Assembly (NCBI GenBank): GCA_037074615.1 | Contig: CM073563.1 | Coordinates: 13,004,501 to 13,068,500 of the forward strand | DNA length: 64,000 nucleotides | Direction: 5' to 3' | Origin: Leucaena leucocephala | Lineage: Eukaryota; Streptophyta; Magnoliopsida; Fabales; Fabaceae | In this document: positions 10,901 to 22,382 of the stretch, one piece after another | How positions within the stretch are numbered: position 1 is the stretch's first letter | Layout: every line of letters starts with the position of its first letter | Position numbers and translations under genes: made by a program | The notes under the pieces: generated by a model | The model's database searches: none | What the model was told of the DNA's origin: nothing | Seen by the model: only the letters and a program-made list of their open reading frames with translations

Positions 10901-12839
10901 TGTTAGTACAGATAGTTTCACCTAAAAAGAAGTAAATTTGGTGATATTAAAAATTTAAAACTATAAATAAAATCACACAAATTAAGTATAGAATAATTTC
11001 ACCCAAAAAAGCATATAGAAGATAATTGTACAGTCAGTTTATACTGGTTTATGCCAACCACTTAGTTTACATCTAATTCTCAAAATCTCTGAATATTTTG
11101 CTAATCTTTCAAGATTCTCCGTGCTCTTGGTATTTAAGTATATCAATCGAGAGTATATCTTTCACTCCCATTTACTTTCCATAAGGTCACATTCTCACTC
11201 AAGAGTCTCACTCTTAAGTATATCAAATAATAAATAAAAATATATAACTCTCTCTTCGCTAGAGTAATTATGCTAAGCACTAAAGAACATAATATCTAAA
11301 TATTTCTCTTAAAAATAATCCTAGAATGTAAAACATGTTAAAACAAATGATATTGAATTTAAGGATTAATGCTTGAGTAAATGCAAATTGATCATGTTCG
11401 GTGATCTTCTGAACTCAAATATTCACTTTAGTTTCTTTTATACTTGAGTTCTTCAAAAATACGTTATGTACATTGAATGTTAATATTGAAGAAATAAAGC
11501 TATTGATTGCTGACAGTTAACGCATTTAATGCATTCTGACAGACTTTTGCTTTTTGATGAACTTCTTTATTTGATATTCTTTTTGCCTGAAAATGATTTG
11601 GAAATATATTTCATAGAAGATCTACAAAGAGTTTAAGCATATAACAATTGATTCATAATAATTTAGATTGAAACATCAAAGTCTGATTTGAAGTTCTTTT
11701 CTAAGATCAGTGGAATTTATTAAGGTATTTATCCAAAAGATGCCTTATTAAAAAATACTTCAATAAATTTCAAATATATTGCATTGAAACAATTTTAGTT
11801 CTTATAGAATAAGACTTCAATAAACAGTCTTAACGAACAGTCTTTCAAAAATTATTCTTTTTATAATATAGGCTTTTAGACTTATCGAAAATACATGATT
11901 CATTTCAAAATATTTCATGATACCCAATTTATCGAAGTGTTCTTTGATAAATAAGTTTATTGAATAGCTTATCAATAAATGCCTAAAGAGCAATGAACAT
12001 ACTTTAAAACTTTTTTCTTCGATATTTAATCCTATCCCAATGTGTTATTTTTATCAAACAAGAAGTAAATCATCACAATTTGTCAACTTTATCTATCCAG
12101 TGCTTGATTAAAATCTAAAATTTTCTTTATTTATTGAATTGTTTATTCATAAATTGCCTTATCAATTAATACTTCGATAAATAAAGCTTGAAACACATTT
12201 TATAGCAATTGTCCTTATTTATCAAATAACTTATCAATAAATTACCTTGTTGATAAGTACTTCAATAAATTCCTTTGAAAATATATAGGATTTCAAAAAC
12301 TAAGTTAACTGATTACATTTATCGAAGTCTTTATCAATAAATATTTTTATTGATTAATCCTTCAATAAATCCTTTAGTAGAAATAGTTTTGCACAAGTTT
12401 AATAAACTAAGTTTAAATATTTTTTATTGAAATATTTATCGATAAGTACCTTTATCAATCAATGCTTCACTTTTGAAACAAATTTCAAAAGATTTCTAAA
12501 ACTAAGTTTTCACTTACCAATAAATGCCTTTATCGAAGTCTTTATCGATAAATGTCTTTATTGATCAATGCTTTGATAAATACTTTTTGAAAAACATATT
12601 TTACAGACTTCTCAAACTAAGTTTTCTTAATGTCTTTATGGAAGTCTTTATCGATAAATATATTTATCGATCAATACTTTGATAAGTTCCTTTTGTAAAA
12701 TAATTTTTTATAACAAAGTTTGTTTCTTACTTATTGAAGGGCTTATCGATAAGCTTATCGAAAAATAAGTTTAGTTAAAAACTAGTTTGATTTTACATCT
12801 TTGAAATCATTTGTCATCATCAAAATATGAAGTCTAATA
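10901..12839 (-). mobile_element. Solo LTR (Copia, SIRE-like), minus orientation
   Basis: The plus-strand ends TGTTAGTACAG and GAAGTCTAATA are the inverse of an LTR running TATTAGACT...CTAACA. A perfect 5-bp duplication CTAAA flanks it (10896-10900 and 12840-12844). There is no coding sequence or primer site. It is related to the solo LTR at 19753-21734 in the other orientation: both have a GAGACTCTTGAGT block, a TTTTAAATTTTTAA-like tail and a long zone (here 11900-12780) of repeated TTATCGATAAA / TTATTGATAAA palindromes. The SIRE label is from overall style and is tentative. Confidence 0.75.
11880..12790. repeat. Dispersed TTATCGATAA-type palindrome cluster
   Basis: Many short copies of TTATCGATAA, TTATTGATAA and TTCAATAAAT variants are spaced a few tens of bases apart, in both orientations because the core is palindromic. 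It is confined to the LTR and is seen again at 19800-20340. The role is unknown. Candidates are a transcription-factor binding array or simple slippage decay. Confidence 0.7.
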
Positions 12840-12844
12840 CTAAA

Positions 12845-13408
12845 TGCAATACTTATTTCCCAAATATTTTTCTACTTCATGGAAGCTTTCTATAAGTGTA
12901 AATTTTGTTGGGAACAAAGCAAGTTTGAAGATTATGGATCAAAGGAAGTATGGATTTTTAAACAAATGAGAATCATAAGGTTGTAAAGGTAAGTGAATAT
13001 TTTCATTTAATTAGTTTATTATTTTTCTATTACATTATTTAAGAGATTTAGGGTTAGATTTTGAATGTTAGAGGAGGGGATATGATTGAATATGATAATT
13101 TTACCAATTAAATTTGAGTTTAATGATTAAGTTATATTTATTAGAAATAAAATTGATATTTAATCTGTTTAAATTATTGCTAGAGCTTATAAATTGAAAA
13201 TTGGTATTTTTATTGAAACCTTAAATTGGAAAATTTGGGGATTTTTTATCAAAATTGAATAATTGTAGGTTAATTGTTAGTTCAAATGAGTTATTGAAAT
13301 ATATCAATGATGAGATTTAATCTTAGAATGAAGATTTGGACAATATAAGTGTGATTTAGAAGTTAGAGGTAAAATTAAGAATTTTAAGTCTATGTAATTA
13401 AATTGATT
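12845..13408. other. Unassigned AT-rich sequence
   Basis: No gene, RNA or repeat end could be supported here. It is continuous with the sequence left of the solo LTR and right of the LINE insertion once those are removed. Confidence 0.4.
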
Positions 13409-13413
13409 ATTTG

Positions 13414-13722
13414 TTAAGCAATTTCAAACTTGTCCAAAATTTCACCGTCCTTCTGTATCATTAATCCCAAATATTTGAACTTATCTATTTGTGGAATAAC
13501 TTGATTTCCCAATCTGACCTCCAAGTTACTTCTAACTTGTCTCTTATCAAAATTACAATGCATATATTCAGTTTTACTTCTACTCAGATGAAAACCCTTC
13601 GACTCTAAAGTACTTCTCCATAACTCAAGTTTGAAATTAATCTCTTCTCTTGACTCCGCCATAAGAACTATATCGTCCGCAAAAAGCACCGGTGAAGAGG
13701 GTGGATCAAATAGTATGGACAC
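13414..13722 (-). pseudogene. LINE reverse transcriptase fragment (inverted piece)
   Basis: An open frame of 102 codons whose core is the catalytic FADDIVLMAE box of a non-LTR reverse transcriptase, followed by the thumb-side KFKYLGLMI motif. Its outer ends are junction sequence rather than LINE. It has no start or complete domain of its own. Confidence 0.8.
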
Positions 13723-13892
13723 CGATTAAAAGGGGTAGAGGAAGGCCAAAGAGAACGCTCAAAGAGGTCATTGAATGGGATCACCTGGTCAATAACCTAT
13801 CTAAAGATCTAGTTTTCGATAGAGCACAATGGCGTCGTATGATCCATGTAGCCGACTCCATTTAATGGGATAAGGCTTGTTGTTGTTGTTGT
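13425..13892. mobile_element. LINE insertion (RTE-like) with 5' inversion and TTG tail
   Basis: A 16-bp target duplication, ATTTGTTAAGCAATTT, flanks it exactly (13409-13424 and 13893-13908). The left part, on the minus strand (13700-13425), encodes reverse transcriptase: a FADDIVLMAES motif, then a GFHLSRSKTEYMHCNF segment and KFKYLGLMIQKDG. The right part, on the plus strand (about 13715-13865), encodes the C-terminal end (RRGRGRPKRTLKEVI, then DRAQWRRMIHVAD) and finishes in a TTG repeat tail. Opposite-strand halves of one 3' end are the signature of a 5' inversion during target-primed insertion. At 468 bp it is heavily 5'-truncated and dead on arrival. Confidence 0.85.
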
Positions 13893-13908
13893 ATTTGTTA
13901 AGCAATTT

Positions 13909-16040
13909 GATATTTATTATTGGATGAATTGATTTTTGAGGTTTATGATGAAATGTGAATATTAAAGATTTTTTAGTGAAACTTTAAGAGTTGCAAATTG
14001 GGGTTTTTGGATGATTTGAGGAGTTTAATGTTATATATGAATTTAAATTGGTAGAATAGAGTTGAGAAAATATAGCATTGTCATGGGAATAATGATTTGA
14101 GAAATAGTTTATTTATGAATATTTTCCTAATGATTAAAGTGAGCAATTTTAGGATCATTGGAAGAAATTATTATTTTTAATAATTTTAATGAGTAAAATA
14201 GATTTATTGGATAATAAGAAAACAATGATAGGGACAAATAAATTAACTTATGGTAGTGAATTGAGAATTTTTGTATACATTAAAGTTAGAAGAGAAAGTG
14301 AGTTTTTATTTAAAATTACACACATATTGTTATGTAAAATTAGCATATTATTGATGTACATTTATATTAATTATGTAGATCAGTTAATGAATTGTGGTCT
14401 AAATATGAACTCTTGATTTATATTATTTTTATTAGTTTTAGTAAAAGGTAATAACTTTTTACTTGTTATATATGTTAATTTAGCAAAAGGTACTTCTATG
14501 TTGTTAACATATTAATATATTTTTATTGAAATTGCCTTGTGGGATTTAGTGCCAAGATTTGAGAAGAAATAATTTATCGATTGTTGAAATAGTACCATGA
14601 TTTGTATTGCAAAATTTGTTTATATTATTAAATACCATATTGTTTTTATATCAATCCTAGGTAAGAGTATTATGACACATTTTGAAAATGTGATAGAGTA
14701 CCATGACATGCATTGAAACCCTGATATGTGATGTTAGTCGGTTGGGATAGAAGTTGAGTTATTATTTTACTATACAGTATAGCTTCCATTGTGCACGATG
14801 GTTAGCCTTGCCCTAACAATTCCATGAGGGGCTAATATGCCTCAATGGTTTCAAGAGAGGCTTTGACGCCTCAACAGTTTCATGAGGGGGGACCCATTGT
14901 TTGGTTGTGTAGTCTGTGGTCTTTGGCCGGTCCATACCACACAATCGATGAGCTTTTTAGAGTAACCGGTTACATGAGTAGTTTATCTTAACACATGGGT
15001 CCTATCAGGAAGAATAAAGGGGGTCAATTATTTTGATAGGAAGTAATTTTGTTATTCTAGTTGGTTAAATATGTGGTTAATATACCTTTTTTTTTACACA
15101 TTTTAATTGTTTTATAACTGTTTCACTTGGCACTTCATAAGTACATATTGATATATATGATAGGTATGATTGCTGGTTATTGAGATGCTTGTCTTACCCA
15201 TAGTTATTAACATTTTCATGTGATAACCTCATGCTAGGATCTCAATGAAGGCTTTAGAGGGTTGATTAGTATTATCAATTGTATAACCTCATTCTTTTAA
15301 TTTATGTATGAAATACTTATATATTGCCTAGTATGTCTCATTTTACATACTTCGATATAATGTAATACTTTATTTGGATTTAATTATGGGAATGCATACT
15401 AATAGTGGACTTGAGACCATAGGCTATTACTTGTGATTTGTTGATTGTGGATAAACTTTTGGAATATGTGATATTAAGAATTTATTTATGAATGAATATT
15501 ATATAGGATCCTGGCTGTAAAGTTGGTTTATGTGAAGTTATTTTTTGGGTTCGATGCCCAAAGGCATATTTGAGATTATTGTGTTGATAACTGTGATATT
15601 ATTGCAATAATCAAGGGTATGAATTCTAATAATCATGTTAGCAATGTTGAATTCTTTCTAACATAGTTTTGCATGTAGTAGTTATATGAAGTTTATTTGT
15701 TCATGTTAGCTTTCAGAGTTGAGTTTGGTTCTTTTTCTAACTTGAATAAGTTTGATTGGTGGTTAGTGTTTTAAATATCCAAAATAGACTCTTATAAGTT
15801 ATTGATTATTCATTTTTTTATCATATATAATAATTTGGAATTTTAATGAAACATTTATATCTAGGGTAATCTTCTCATGAGTTAAATCATTTTCTATTAT
15901 AGATATCTTTTTTGAAATGAGTTAAACATTTTTAACTATAATAATATTTGAAGAGTAATTTTATTATTTTTCTATTATGATTAACTCGTTAGAAGTAAGG
16001 CTTTTTCTATAGCCATTTTAGGATTTAAATGATTAACACA
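13909..16040. other. Unassigned AT-rich sequence with a degenerate CCTCA repeat
   Basis: I found no supported gene in about 2.1 kb. At 14818-14890 a short motif (CATGAGGGG, then CCTCAAYRGTTTCA) is repeated two to three times. The style (long A/T runs, a GGTAAGNNTATTATGACA-like segment) suggests an old LTR, but no paired ends were found. Confidence 0.3.
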
Positions 16041-16379
16041 ATTTATTTTCACCATGATTAATTTGTAATTAATTTTAGTAAAAATAATTTAAGATGATTA
16101 ATTATTGTTATTAGCAGGATAATTTTCACAAAGCAATAGGGAAATAACGAAGGGCCAAAAGCATTACCAGTCCTGCTTTCAAACACAGACACAACACAGC
16201 CACCAAATAAGATAACATTTACAGCCTCTTTCGTTAAAAGAGAAAGGCAAAACTTGTAGACAACAACAACTGAACAATAAAAAAAGCATACACAATCTAA
16301 AACTAAGACATTCAAAGAGGCTAAGAAAAACCCTTACAAAGAATATACTATAGTCAAATTGTGCCTCTTCACAACATCG

Positions 16380-16770
16380 AACTCTCTCTTTTAATCACGA
16401 AGATTCCCAAACGCATGAAGGAATCCAATCACATCTGCAAAATTCAATCCCACAAATAATAGAACATAGCAACCAAGCAGGGCAAGGTAAAGACAAGAAA
16501 ACACAGATACACACTAACTAACAAGTTCATCCTTTCCAGCGGTGTGATTAGCAATATCCTTCAAAGAAACGAAGTTAAAAGCGAACTTAGTGACCTGCAA
16601 ATCAAACTTCTCACAAAACGTACAAGCGTGAAAGCTCAACTTCCACGAATGCTCAGTGACCTTATAATAGTCAGAATTACTTAAAACCTCAAAATTATGA
16701 AAACGATAAACACGACCCCTTAAGAGGAAAATACACAAAACGATCAATCAAATTTCTCTGAGTAAAAACT
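16380..16770 (-). pseudogene. Replication protein A1-like (DUF223 OB-fold) fragment
   Basis: On the minus strand 16760-16517 gives a frame containing RGRVYRFHNFEVLSNSDYYK, then VTEHSWKLSFHACT and FNFVSLKDIA. After an intron-like gap, 16440-16395 reads DVIGFLHAFGNLRD before a stop. This order matches plant RPA1-like proteins of the DUF223 type, many of which travel with Helitrons or persist as pseudogene families. No helicase, zinc finger or C-terminal OB fold is seen and the downstream frame stops, so I treat it as a relic. Homology is from motif memory. Confidence 0.55.
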
Positions 16771-16911
16771 CTTCAATCTTATAAGCTTACAAAAACAAAT
16801 AGAAAAGCAAATTAGATCAGAATCAACAAAAAAAAAGATAAAAAATAAAACAATAAAGAACATTAAACCTATTCATCCACCAAAATCATTCCAACCTTCT
16901 AGATAAAAAAT

Positions 16912-16948
16912 TGGGGAGTCTTCCGTCGGACTTCCCAGAGACTCCCCA
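16912..16948. repeat. GC-rich inverted repeat (hairpin)
   Basis: TGGGGAGTCT (16912-16921) and AGACTCCCCA (16939-16948) are perfect reverse complements around a 17-base loop that itself contains TCCGTCGGA. It stands out in AT-rich surroundings. It could be a folded RNA element or a transposon-end hairpin, and nothing here decides which. Confidence 0.6.
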
Positions 16949-17039
16949 CTTTTGTAAAACATGGGCAACAATACTCCACGTATCCATTCATATCACAAAT
17001 CAAATCCAGATGAAGAGAGGCCATGCCACCTGAAAGAAT

Positions 17040-17470
17040 AAAAAGGAGAAGATGACCAACTAAATACACAAAGCAGCAACATGAAAAACAAAAGGCATAA
17101 ATAAAGCAACCTGCAAGAAGCGAGAGACCAAATCAAGAGAACAAAAAACCGAGGAGTAAAAAACTAATCCGAGGAAAAAGATAAGAATGACTAAGTACAA
17201 AAGCCTAATCCCCAAGAAAATGTTATCCCTAAAGACGAGAGAACAACAGATACATAAGCGCCACAAACTGTGTGCCACATCATCCAAAAATCCCAAACGG
17301 AACATCTTAGGTAGCCCGAAATACAAGAACATCTATGGGATTTATAAGAGTATATCGATTGTTTGATCATTGGGTCTACACAAGTACTTCTTCCTTAAGA
17401 GGTCAAGGAAGTCACAGACGCGGCGATGGCATCGAAGCCCCTGTTTTTCCAATTCCATATCCATCCAAAT
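17040..17470 (-). other. Open but unrecognised minus-strand frames
   Basis: A 90-codon hydrophobic frame (17332-17060) and a short upstream frame starting at ATGGATATGGAATTGG (near 17461) occur on the same strand as the RPA-like relic, and could be upstream exons or untranslated sequence of it. Neither matches a family I know and splice continuity could not be shown. Confidence 0.2.
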
Positions 17471-17760
17471 ATCAAAGATTACTCTAGGTTTCATATATGA
17501 GTTTGATTGTTTCTTAGTTTGATTTATGAAAGTGAGGATGAAATTTTTCCTGTTCCAGATCTAGTCGAATCACAAAATTGCTCTGTAGATTCAAATATGA
17601 GATTGATTGTTTCTTAATTTGATTTTCTGAGGTTGATTTCTGGAAGTGATGGTAACATTTTTCCAGTTCCAAGCCTAGCCAAATCTCAAAGATAATTTTA
17701 GATCTGAATCTAAGTTTCATTGTTTCATAGTTTGATTTTGATTTCTGAGAGTGAGAAATA
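17465..17760. repeat. Degenerate tandem repeat, about 120-bp unit
   Basis: The motif GATTGTTTCTTAGTTTGATTT followed by a GAAAGTGA-like stretch, TTTTTCCTGTTCCA and TCTAGTCGAATC recurs starting near 17500, 17605 and 17715 with substitutions and small indels, giving two to three units. Confidence 0.6.
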
Positions 17761-18472
17761 GAGAGGTTGGGACTTGGGAGGGAGAGTTTTTTTTTTTTTC
17801 TTTCTTGAGCTAGAGGTATTTTGATATTTTCATATTACAATAGACGGATGTTAAGTTACTTGAATGATCTTGGTATTTTTGCACATATTTTCAGACGTTA
17901 TAGATTCACGAGTATTCTTACACATTTGCCCTTTGATATTTTCTCTTTGGACCCATAAACTTAATTCACAATCATAAATAAACTCCATTTCATATTTAGC
18001 TTCATTAATCGCAAAGTTCAAGTGATCTGAAAGAGATCTATCAAGAGAAACAGACAAGGAAAGACAAGCTAGAGTCTGCTCAGCTTGCTTATTTCTGTGA
18101 AACAGATTACCCACCTAAATTTTGCTCAAATTAGTAAGTAGCAAGTGTGTGGCTCAGTTTGCAATGAATCCTAAAGCAAGGGGAGCCTCCACGCCTTAAT
18201 TCAACAGTTAGTTATAATAAGGTCACAATCTTTGAACTTGTAGGGCTACAGATGGGCAAGGCATGGCTTCTACCTGTGCCCAACTCAAAGGATGAATATG
18301 CTTCATTCTATACCCCACTACCGACCTTGCCCATGAAAAGCCCATTTTAGGCTGGGCAAGACATGTTTCATATATATTATCACATGTTTCTACATCAAAT
18401 GATGATGCCTTGCTGATAATATCATATATAAAGAAAACTCGAATTAAAACACGATAAACAATATGTTAAACA
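17761..18472. other. Unassigned sequence
   Basis: An 87-codon minus-strand frame (18114-17851) is open but unrecognised. A GGGCAAGGC / GCCCATTTTAGGCTGGGCAAG zone near 18250-18360 hints at a hAT-like terminal region, without a provable partner. No gene is called. Confidence 0.3.
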
Positions 18473-18481
18473 TAAAATATA

Positions 18482-19454
18482 GGGTAAATGTGCAAGTTTA
18501 CCTCTGAACTTTTATACAATGTGCTCCCAACACTAAACTTTTCTTAAAAATATCTATAAAAATTAGAGTAAAAATGGCACGCCTGTTACAATAGGCTATT
18601 ACTTTTTGTAGTTTATGAAAGTTCTAAAATACCCCAACTAAAAAAGGTTAAAGGTACAAAAATATCTATAAACGTGTATCCAAAGTGTAGGAAACACCAT
18701 ACGCTTGTGCAAAAGTACTCATGAAGATTCAAAATGGAGATGGAAGTACCAAAATAATCCCAAATTAAGGAAGAAACTATCTATCCAGCCATTCAAATTC
18801 CACACTATTATTATGAAGGGTAAAATTTATGTGAAAAATTTACATAATAATAAATAAAGGATAAAATTATATATTCATGTAAAAAATTTAATTATATGAC
18901 TTATAAATAGAATAAAAAATTATTCTTTTTTTACTTTATAAATAGGACCATGGGAGCTTATAAATAATTCAATTAATTTTAAGTTTTATGTTTTATATGA
19001 GTTATTTCTGTTAAATATTAGGGATTTACAATTAATTTACAATTGGATGGGATAATATATATTATTTCTGCTGGAGTACATGAAAACAATTTTCATAAAA
19101 TATATTTGTCATTTAAATATATATTTTTTTTAGTTTTTTGGTACTTCCATCTCCACTTTCAATATCCATGGGTAATTTTCTACTTCTAAAAAGCATATAA
19201 TGTTTAGCGTACTTTAGATAAAAGTTTATAGGTATTTTTGTACCTTTATCATTTTTGAGTTGAGGGTATTTTGGTACTTTGCTAAAAATAGCGGGAATTC
19301 CACTACAATAAGTAATCACCGTTAAATTGTTTTGACATATGTGTCACTTTTGCCCTTATTTTGAATATTTATAGGTACTTTTGTACCTAAGAAAGGTTTA
19401 TAGTGCTAGACACATATTGGGTAAAAGTTTATAGATATATTTGTACTTTTACCC
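18482..19454. mobile_element. Mutator-like foldback/MITE with 9-bp target duplication
   Basis: The left end GGGTAAATGTGCAAG and right end GTACTTTTACCC are inverted, and the homology between arms extends about 300 bp inward on both sides (for example GGAGATGGAAGTACCAAAA near 18740 against its complement near 19135). A perfect 9-bp duplication TAAAATATA flanks it (18473-18481 and 19455-19463). Nine-base duplications with long inverted arms starting with G are typical of Mutator-like elements. The 350-bp centre is AT-rich and non-coding, so it is non-autonomous. Confidence 0.82.
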
Positions 19455-19752
19455 TAAAATATATGGGTAAAGGTGCATCTAGCACCCCAAATTAATTTTG
19501 GAGAAGTAATTAGTACTATAAAGTATTTAAAGGTATAATTAGCATCCCGAATTAATTTTAGAGGTAAACCAATACCCTAAAATATTTAAATGGGTACAAT
19601 TTTGCCCTTTCACTGATAGAAATACAAATTTCTGTTCGATCTATATCACATAAACTTTTTATTTTAACATATTATTATTTAAAATGCCATATATATCATA
19701 TTGTTTAAAAGAGTATTGAATAATCCTAAAATTGACATTGTATATAATTTAT

Positions 19753-21734
19753 TGTTAGACTCCAATGTTTAGATGATAGCAATTGAGAATTTTTTTCAAA
19801 AAAAAAAGATTTTAACTGATAAAGAATATTCATTGATAAGTTTATCAATAAGGTTACTTAATCAATAAGTTTATCAATAAGCTCTTCAATAAATAAAATA
19901 TTTATCGATAAACTTATCAATTAGGGTACTTATTGATAAATTCTTTGATAAATGAAAAAAAATAGTGAAAAGAAACTATTTTCTAAAGTACATTTATCGA
20001 GACATATTCGATAAGTTTGTTTATTGATAAAACCCTTGATAAATAAATAACATAATATATTTTAGAAAAGCCTGAGTCATGTTTAAAATATTAATTCTTT
20101 GAAAACTTATTTGACAAGGTTATTTATTGAAGAAGGATTTGATAAATAAGAAAATAACTCTAATTTTAAATGAATAAAATCATCGAAACATTTATTGAAC
20201 TAGAGCTTGATCAATAAAGTCTTCAATAAATAAAACTATGCTTTCAAATAAGACTTTTTTATTTCAAATACTCATTTATCGAAAGATTATTCGATAAAGA
20301 GATTTATCGAATAACTCTTCGATAAATAAAAGAACAATTTATGTGTTTTTGATAAGCACTGAACTAAATTATCTTTCCCAACTTGCTTTTACAAAAGATA
20401 TCATCTTGTATAGTTCTTCTCAAAATGATTTATAAATACTCATGATCAAAGGAAGAAAACTGATCATCAAAAATATTTTTAAAGCTTATTTAGAACAATG
20501 TATCTTTGATTTTAAAAATATGTTTGACAATGTTTTTCTGAATTGATTTCTTCTTAAAATGATCTTTAGAATTTTGAGTTACAAATTTATAGAAGATCAA
20601 AGAAATAAAGATAAGATAAGCAACTTCAAATTCAAATCACTGGAATCATTATTAATATTTTGACTATAATTTGATAATTTGATTGTTTTGATGATGATTC
20701 ATTGTTTATAATGTTATTCATCTGTTAGAATTATCAATGGCTTGATATATCTTGAATTTATGAAGACTAGATTAGATTATTTATTAATGATTCAAAGTAT
20801 GATAAAGATACTCTTCGATAAGTACTTCAATAATTCAAGTTATTTTGTGAAAATTGTTTTAAATAAGACTTTAACAGATTTTGATATTTAATTCTAAATC
20901 ATTTGAAACAATTGTATATGCTTACACTGATTATATATCTTCTCTAAAGCATATTTCAAGATCATTTACAGGTTGAGACAAGATTAAACTAAGAAGACCA
21001 ATCAAAGAGCCAAAAGTTAGATGCACACGTAAGTGATAACGACTATATTTATAAATAGCTATCTCAACGACTACTTTAACATAATTATGAAAAACTCAAT
21101 ATAAAAGAATAAGAAGCCAAAATGAGAAAGTTAAAGAAGTTGGGAGACGTAACAGAAAAATAAGAGATGCTTACAATGCACTATAGTTATATTTAGTAAA
21201 TTGTATGTATCTCTGTTTCACTATATTTTCTCTTCTTTGGTATAGAGCCTACCTTATCCTTGAAAGAGAGAAATATATATTGTGTGCTTAACTACTTATC
21301 ACAATATCTCTATAGAGAGATTTTTTATATGTATCAATCATCTTTCTTATTTGCTCAAGATTGTGAGACTCTTGAGTAGTTGTAACCTTACAGTTGTAAG
21401 GGTGAGGGAAAGGAATTCTCACTAGTAATTACCTTACAGGTTGTTAGGGGGAGTAAAACAGAATTCTCACGTTGATGTGTTGAGGCATCAAGAGCCCGTA
21501 AAATCTTGAAGAATAGTGAAACACTCAGATGAGTTTTGAAAACTGGACATAAGCCAAATGAATTGGGTCAAACTAGTATAAATCGCCTTATGTAATTTTT
21601 CCTTCATTAATTTATTCCTTCGATGATATCATTTTAAACTCCATTCTTTAATCTTGTTTAAATATTTTAGAGTTTTAAAAAATTTTAAAATCACCTAGTT
21701 CGCCCCCTCTTGGATGATACAATTAAATTCAACA
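19753..21734 (+). mobile_element. Solo LTR (Copia, SIRE-like), plus orientation
   Basis: It begins TGTTAGACTCCAATG and ends in a CACCTAGTTCGCCCCCTCTT block followed by AATTAAATTCAACA, a familiar tail of SIRE-type Copia LTRs. Flanking pentamers TTTAT (19748-19752) and TTCAT (21735-21739) agree at four of five bases. There is no internal coding region, primer site or second LTR. A block near 21350-21480 (GTAAGGGTGAGGGAAAGGAA) resembles the LTR transcript region of such elements. It lies in the middle of a foldback element, so it is the younger insertion. Confidence 0.75.
19800..20340. repeat. Dispersed TTATCGATAA-type palindrome cluster
   Basis: Repeated TTATCAATAAG, TTATCGATAAA and TTCAATAAAT variants occur in the 5' part of the LTR, matching the cluster in the inverted copy at 11880-12790. 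Confidence 0.7.
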
Positions 21735-22036
21735 TTCATATGTAAAGATTGAGAAATTTTATAATTTATTTAGTACAATTTATTAAAAAAATATTATACA
21801 TGTGGCCTTTTAAAAAATAATGTGTCAAAATAAAAAGTTTATGTGGCATATATCAAACAAAAGTGTAATTTTGTTAACGATGGGGTAAAATTGTAATAAT
21901 TTAAATAATTTAATATGTTAATTGTACTTCTAAAATTAGTTTGGGATGTTGATTACACCCTTAAATACTTTAGAGTGTTAATTACACTTTTAAAATTAAT
22001 TCGTAATATTGATTGCACTTTTACCCAAAAATATAT

Positions 22037-22382
22037 TCCATAATTCCACAACTTGAAATATTTGAAGAGCAAAAATATAAATATTATTAGTAATCACATA
22101 AATCTATAATCAAACACAACACAATAGGTCTTAAAACAATATCCTTAGTTGAACAATAAATAAATAACATCCCATCAATCATAATCCATTAAAGGCCACA
22201 AAAAGACTATAATGGCATAATAATGCATGGCTAAGCACGTGCACATATATAATATATTTTTTTAAATAAAATTATATATATTCTTTGAGCTGGGCCAAAT
22301 GGGTGGACAAACATATTGTTCTCAATACCTAACCCTAACCGACAAGTAGCCATACTAGAAAATGCCCAATTTTCCTTTGAGC
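22037..22382. other. Unassigned AT-rich sequence
   Basis: No gene. It ends with the left target site of the Copia element (TGAGC, 22378-22382). Confidence 0.4.

Larger units (their letters stand above)
19465..22026. mobile_element. Second Mutator-like foldback, split by a solo LTR
   Basis: The left end GGGTAAAGGTGCATC and the right end GATTGCACTTTTACCC are inverted, with about 270 bp of matching arm (19465-19740 against 22026-21750). Internal short repeats AATTAATTTTRRARG and GTATTTAARG mark both arms. A 9-bp duplication AAAATATAT flanks it (19456-19464 and 22028-22036). After removing the solo LTR at 19753-21734 the element is about 580 bp and is essentially all inverted repeat, non-coding. 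Its left target site overlaps the right target site of the foldback at 18482-19454. Confidence 0.8.

Noticed and set aside
18240..22380. One large hAT-type element with GGGCTACAGATGGGC-like ends
   Set aside because: No convincing inverted partner or 8-bp duplication. Smaller, well-defined elements explain most of the interval.
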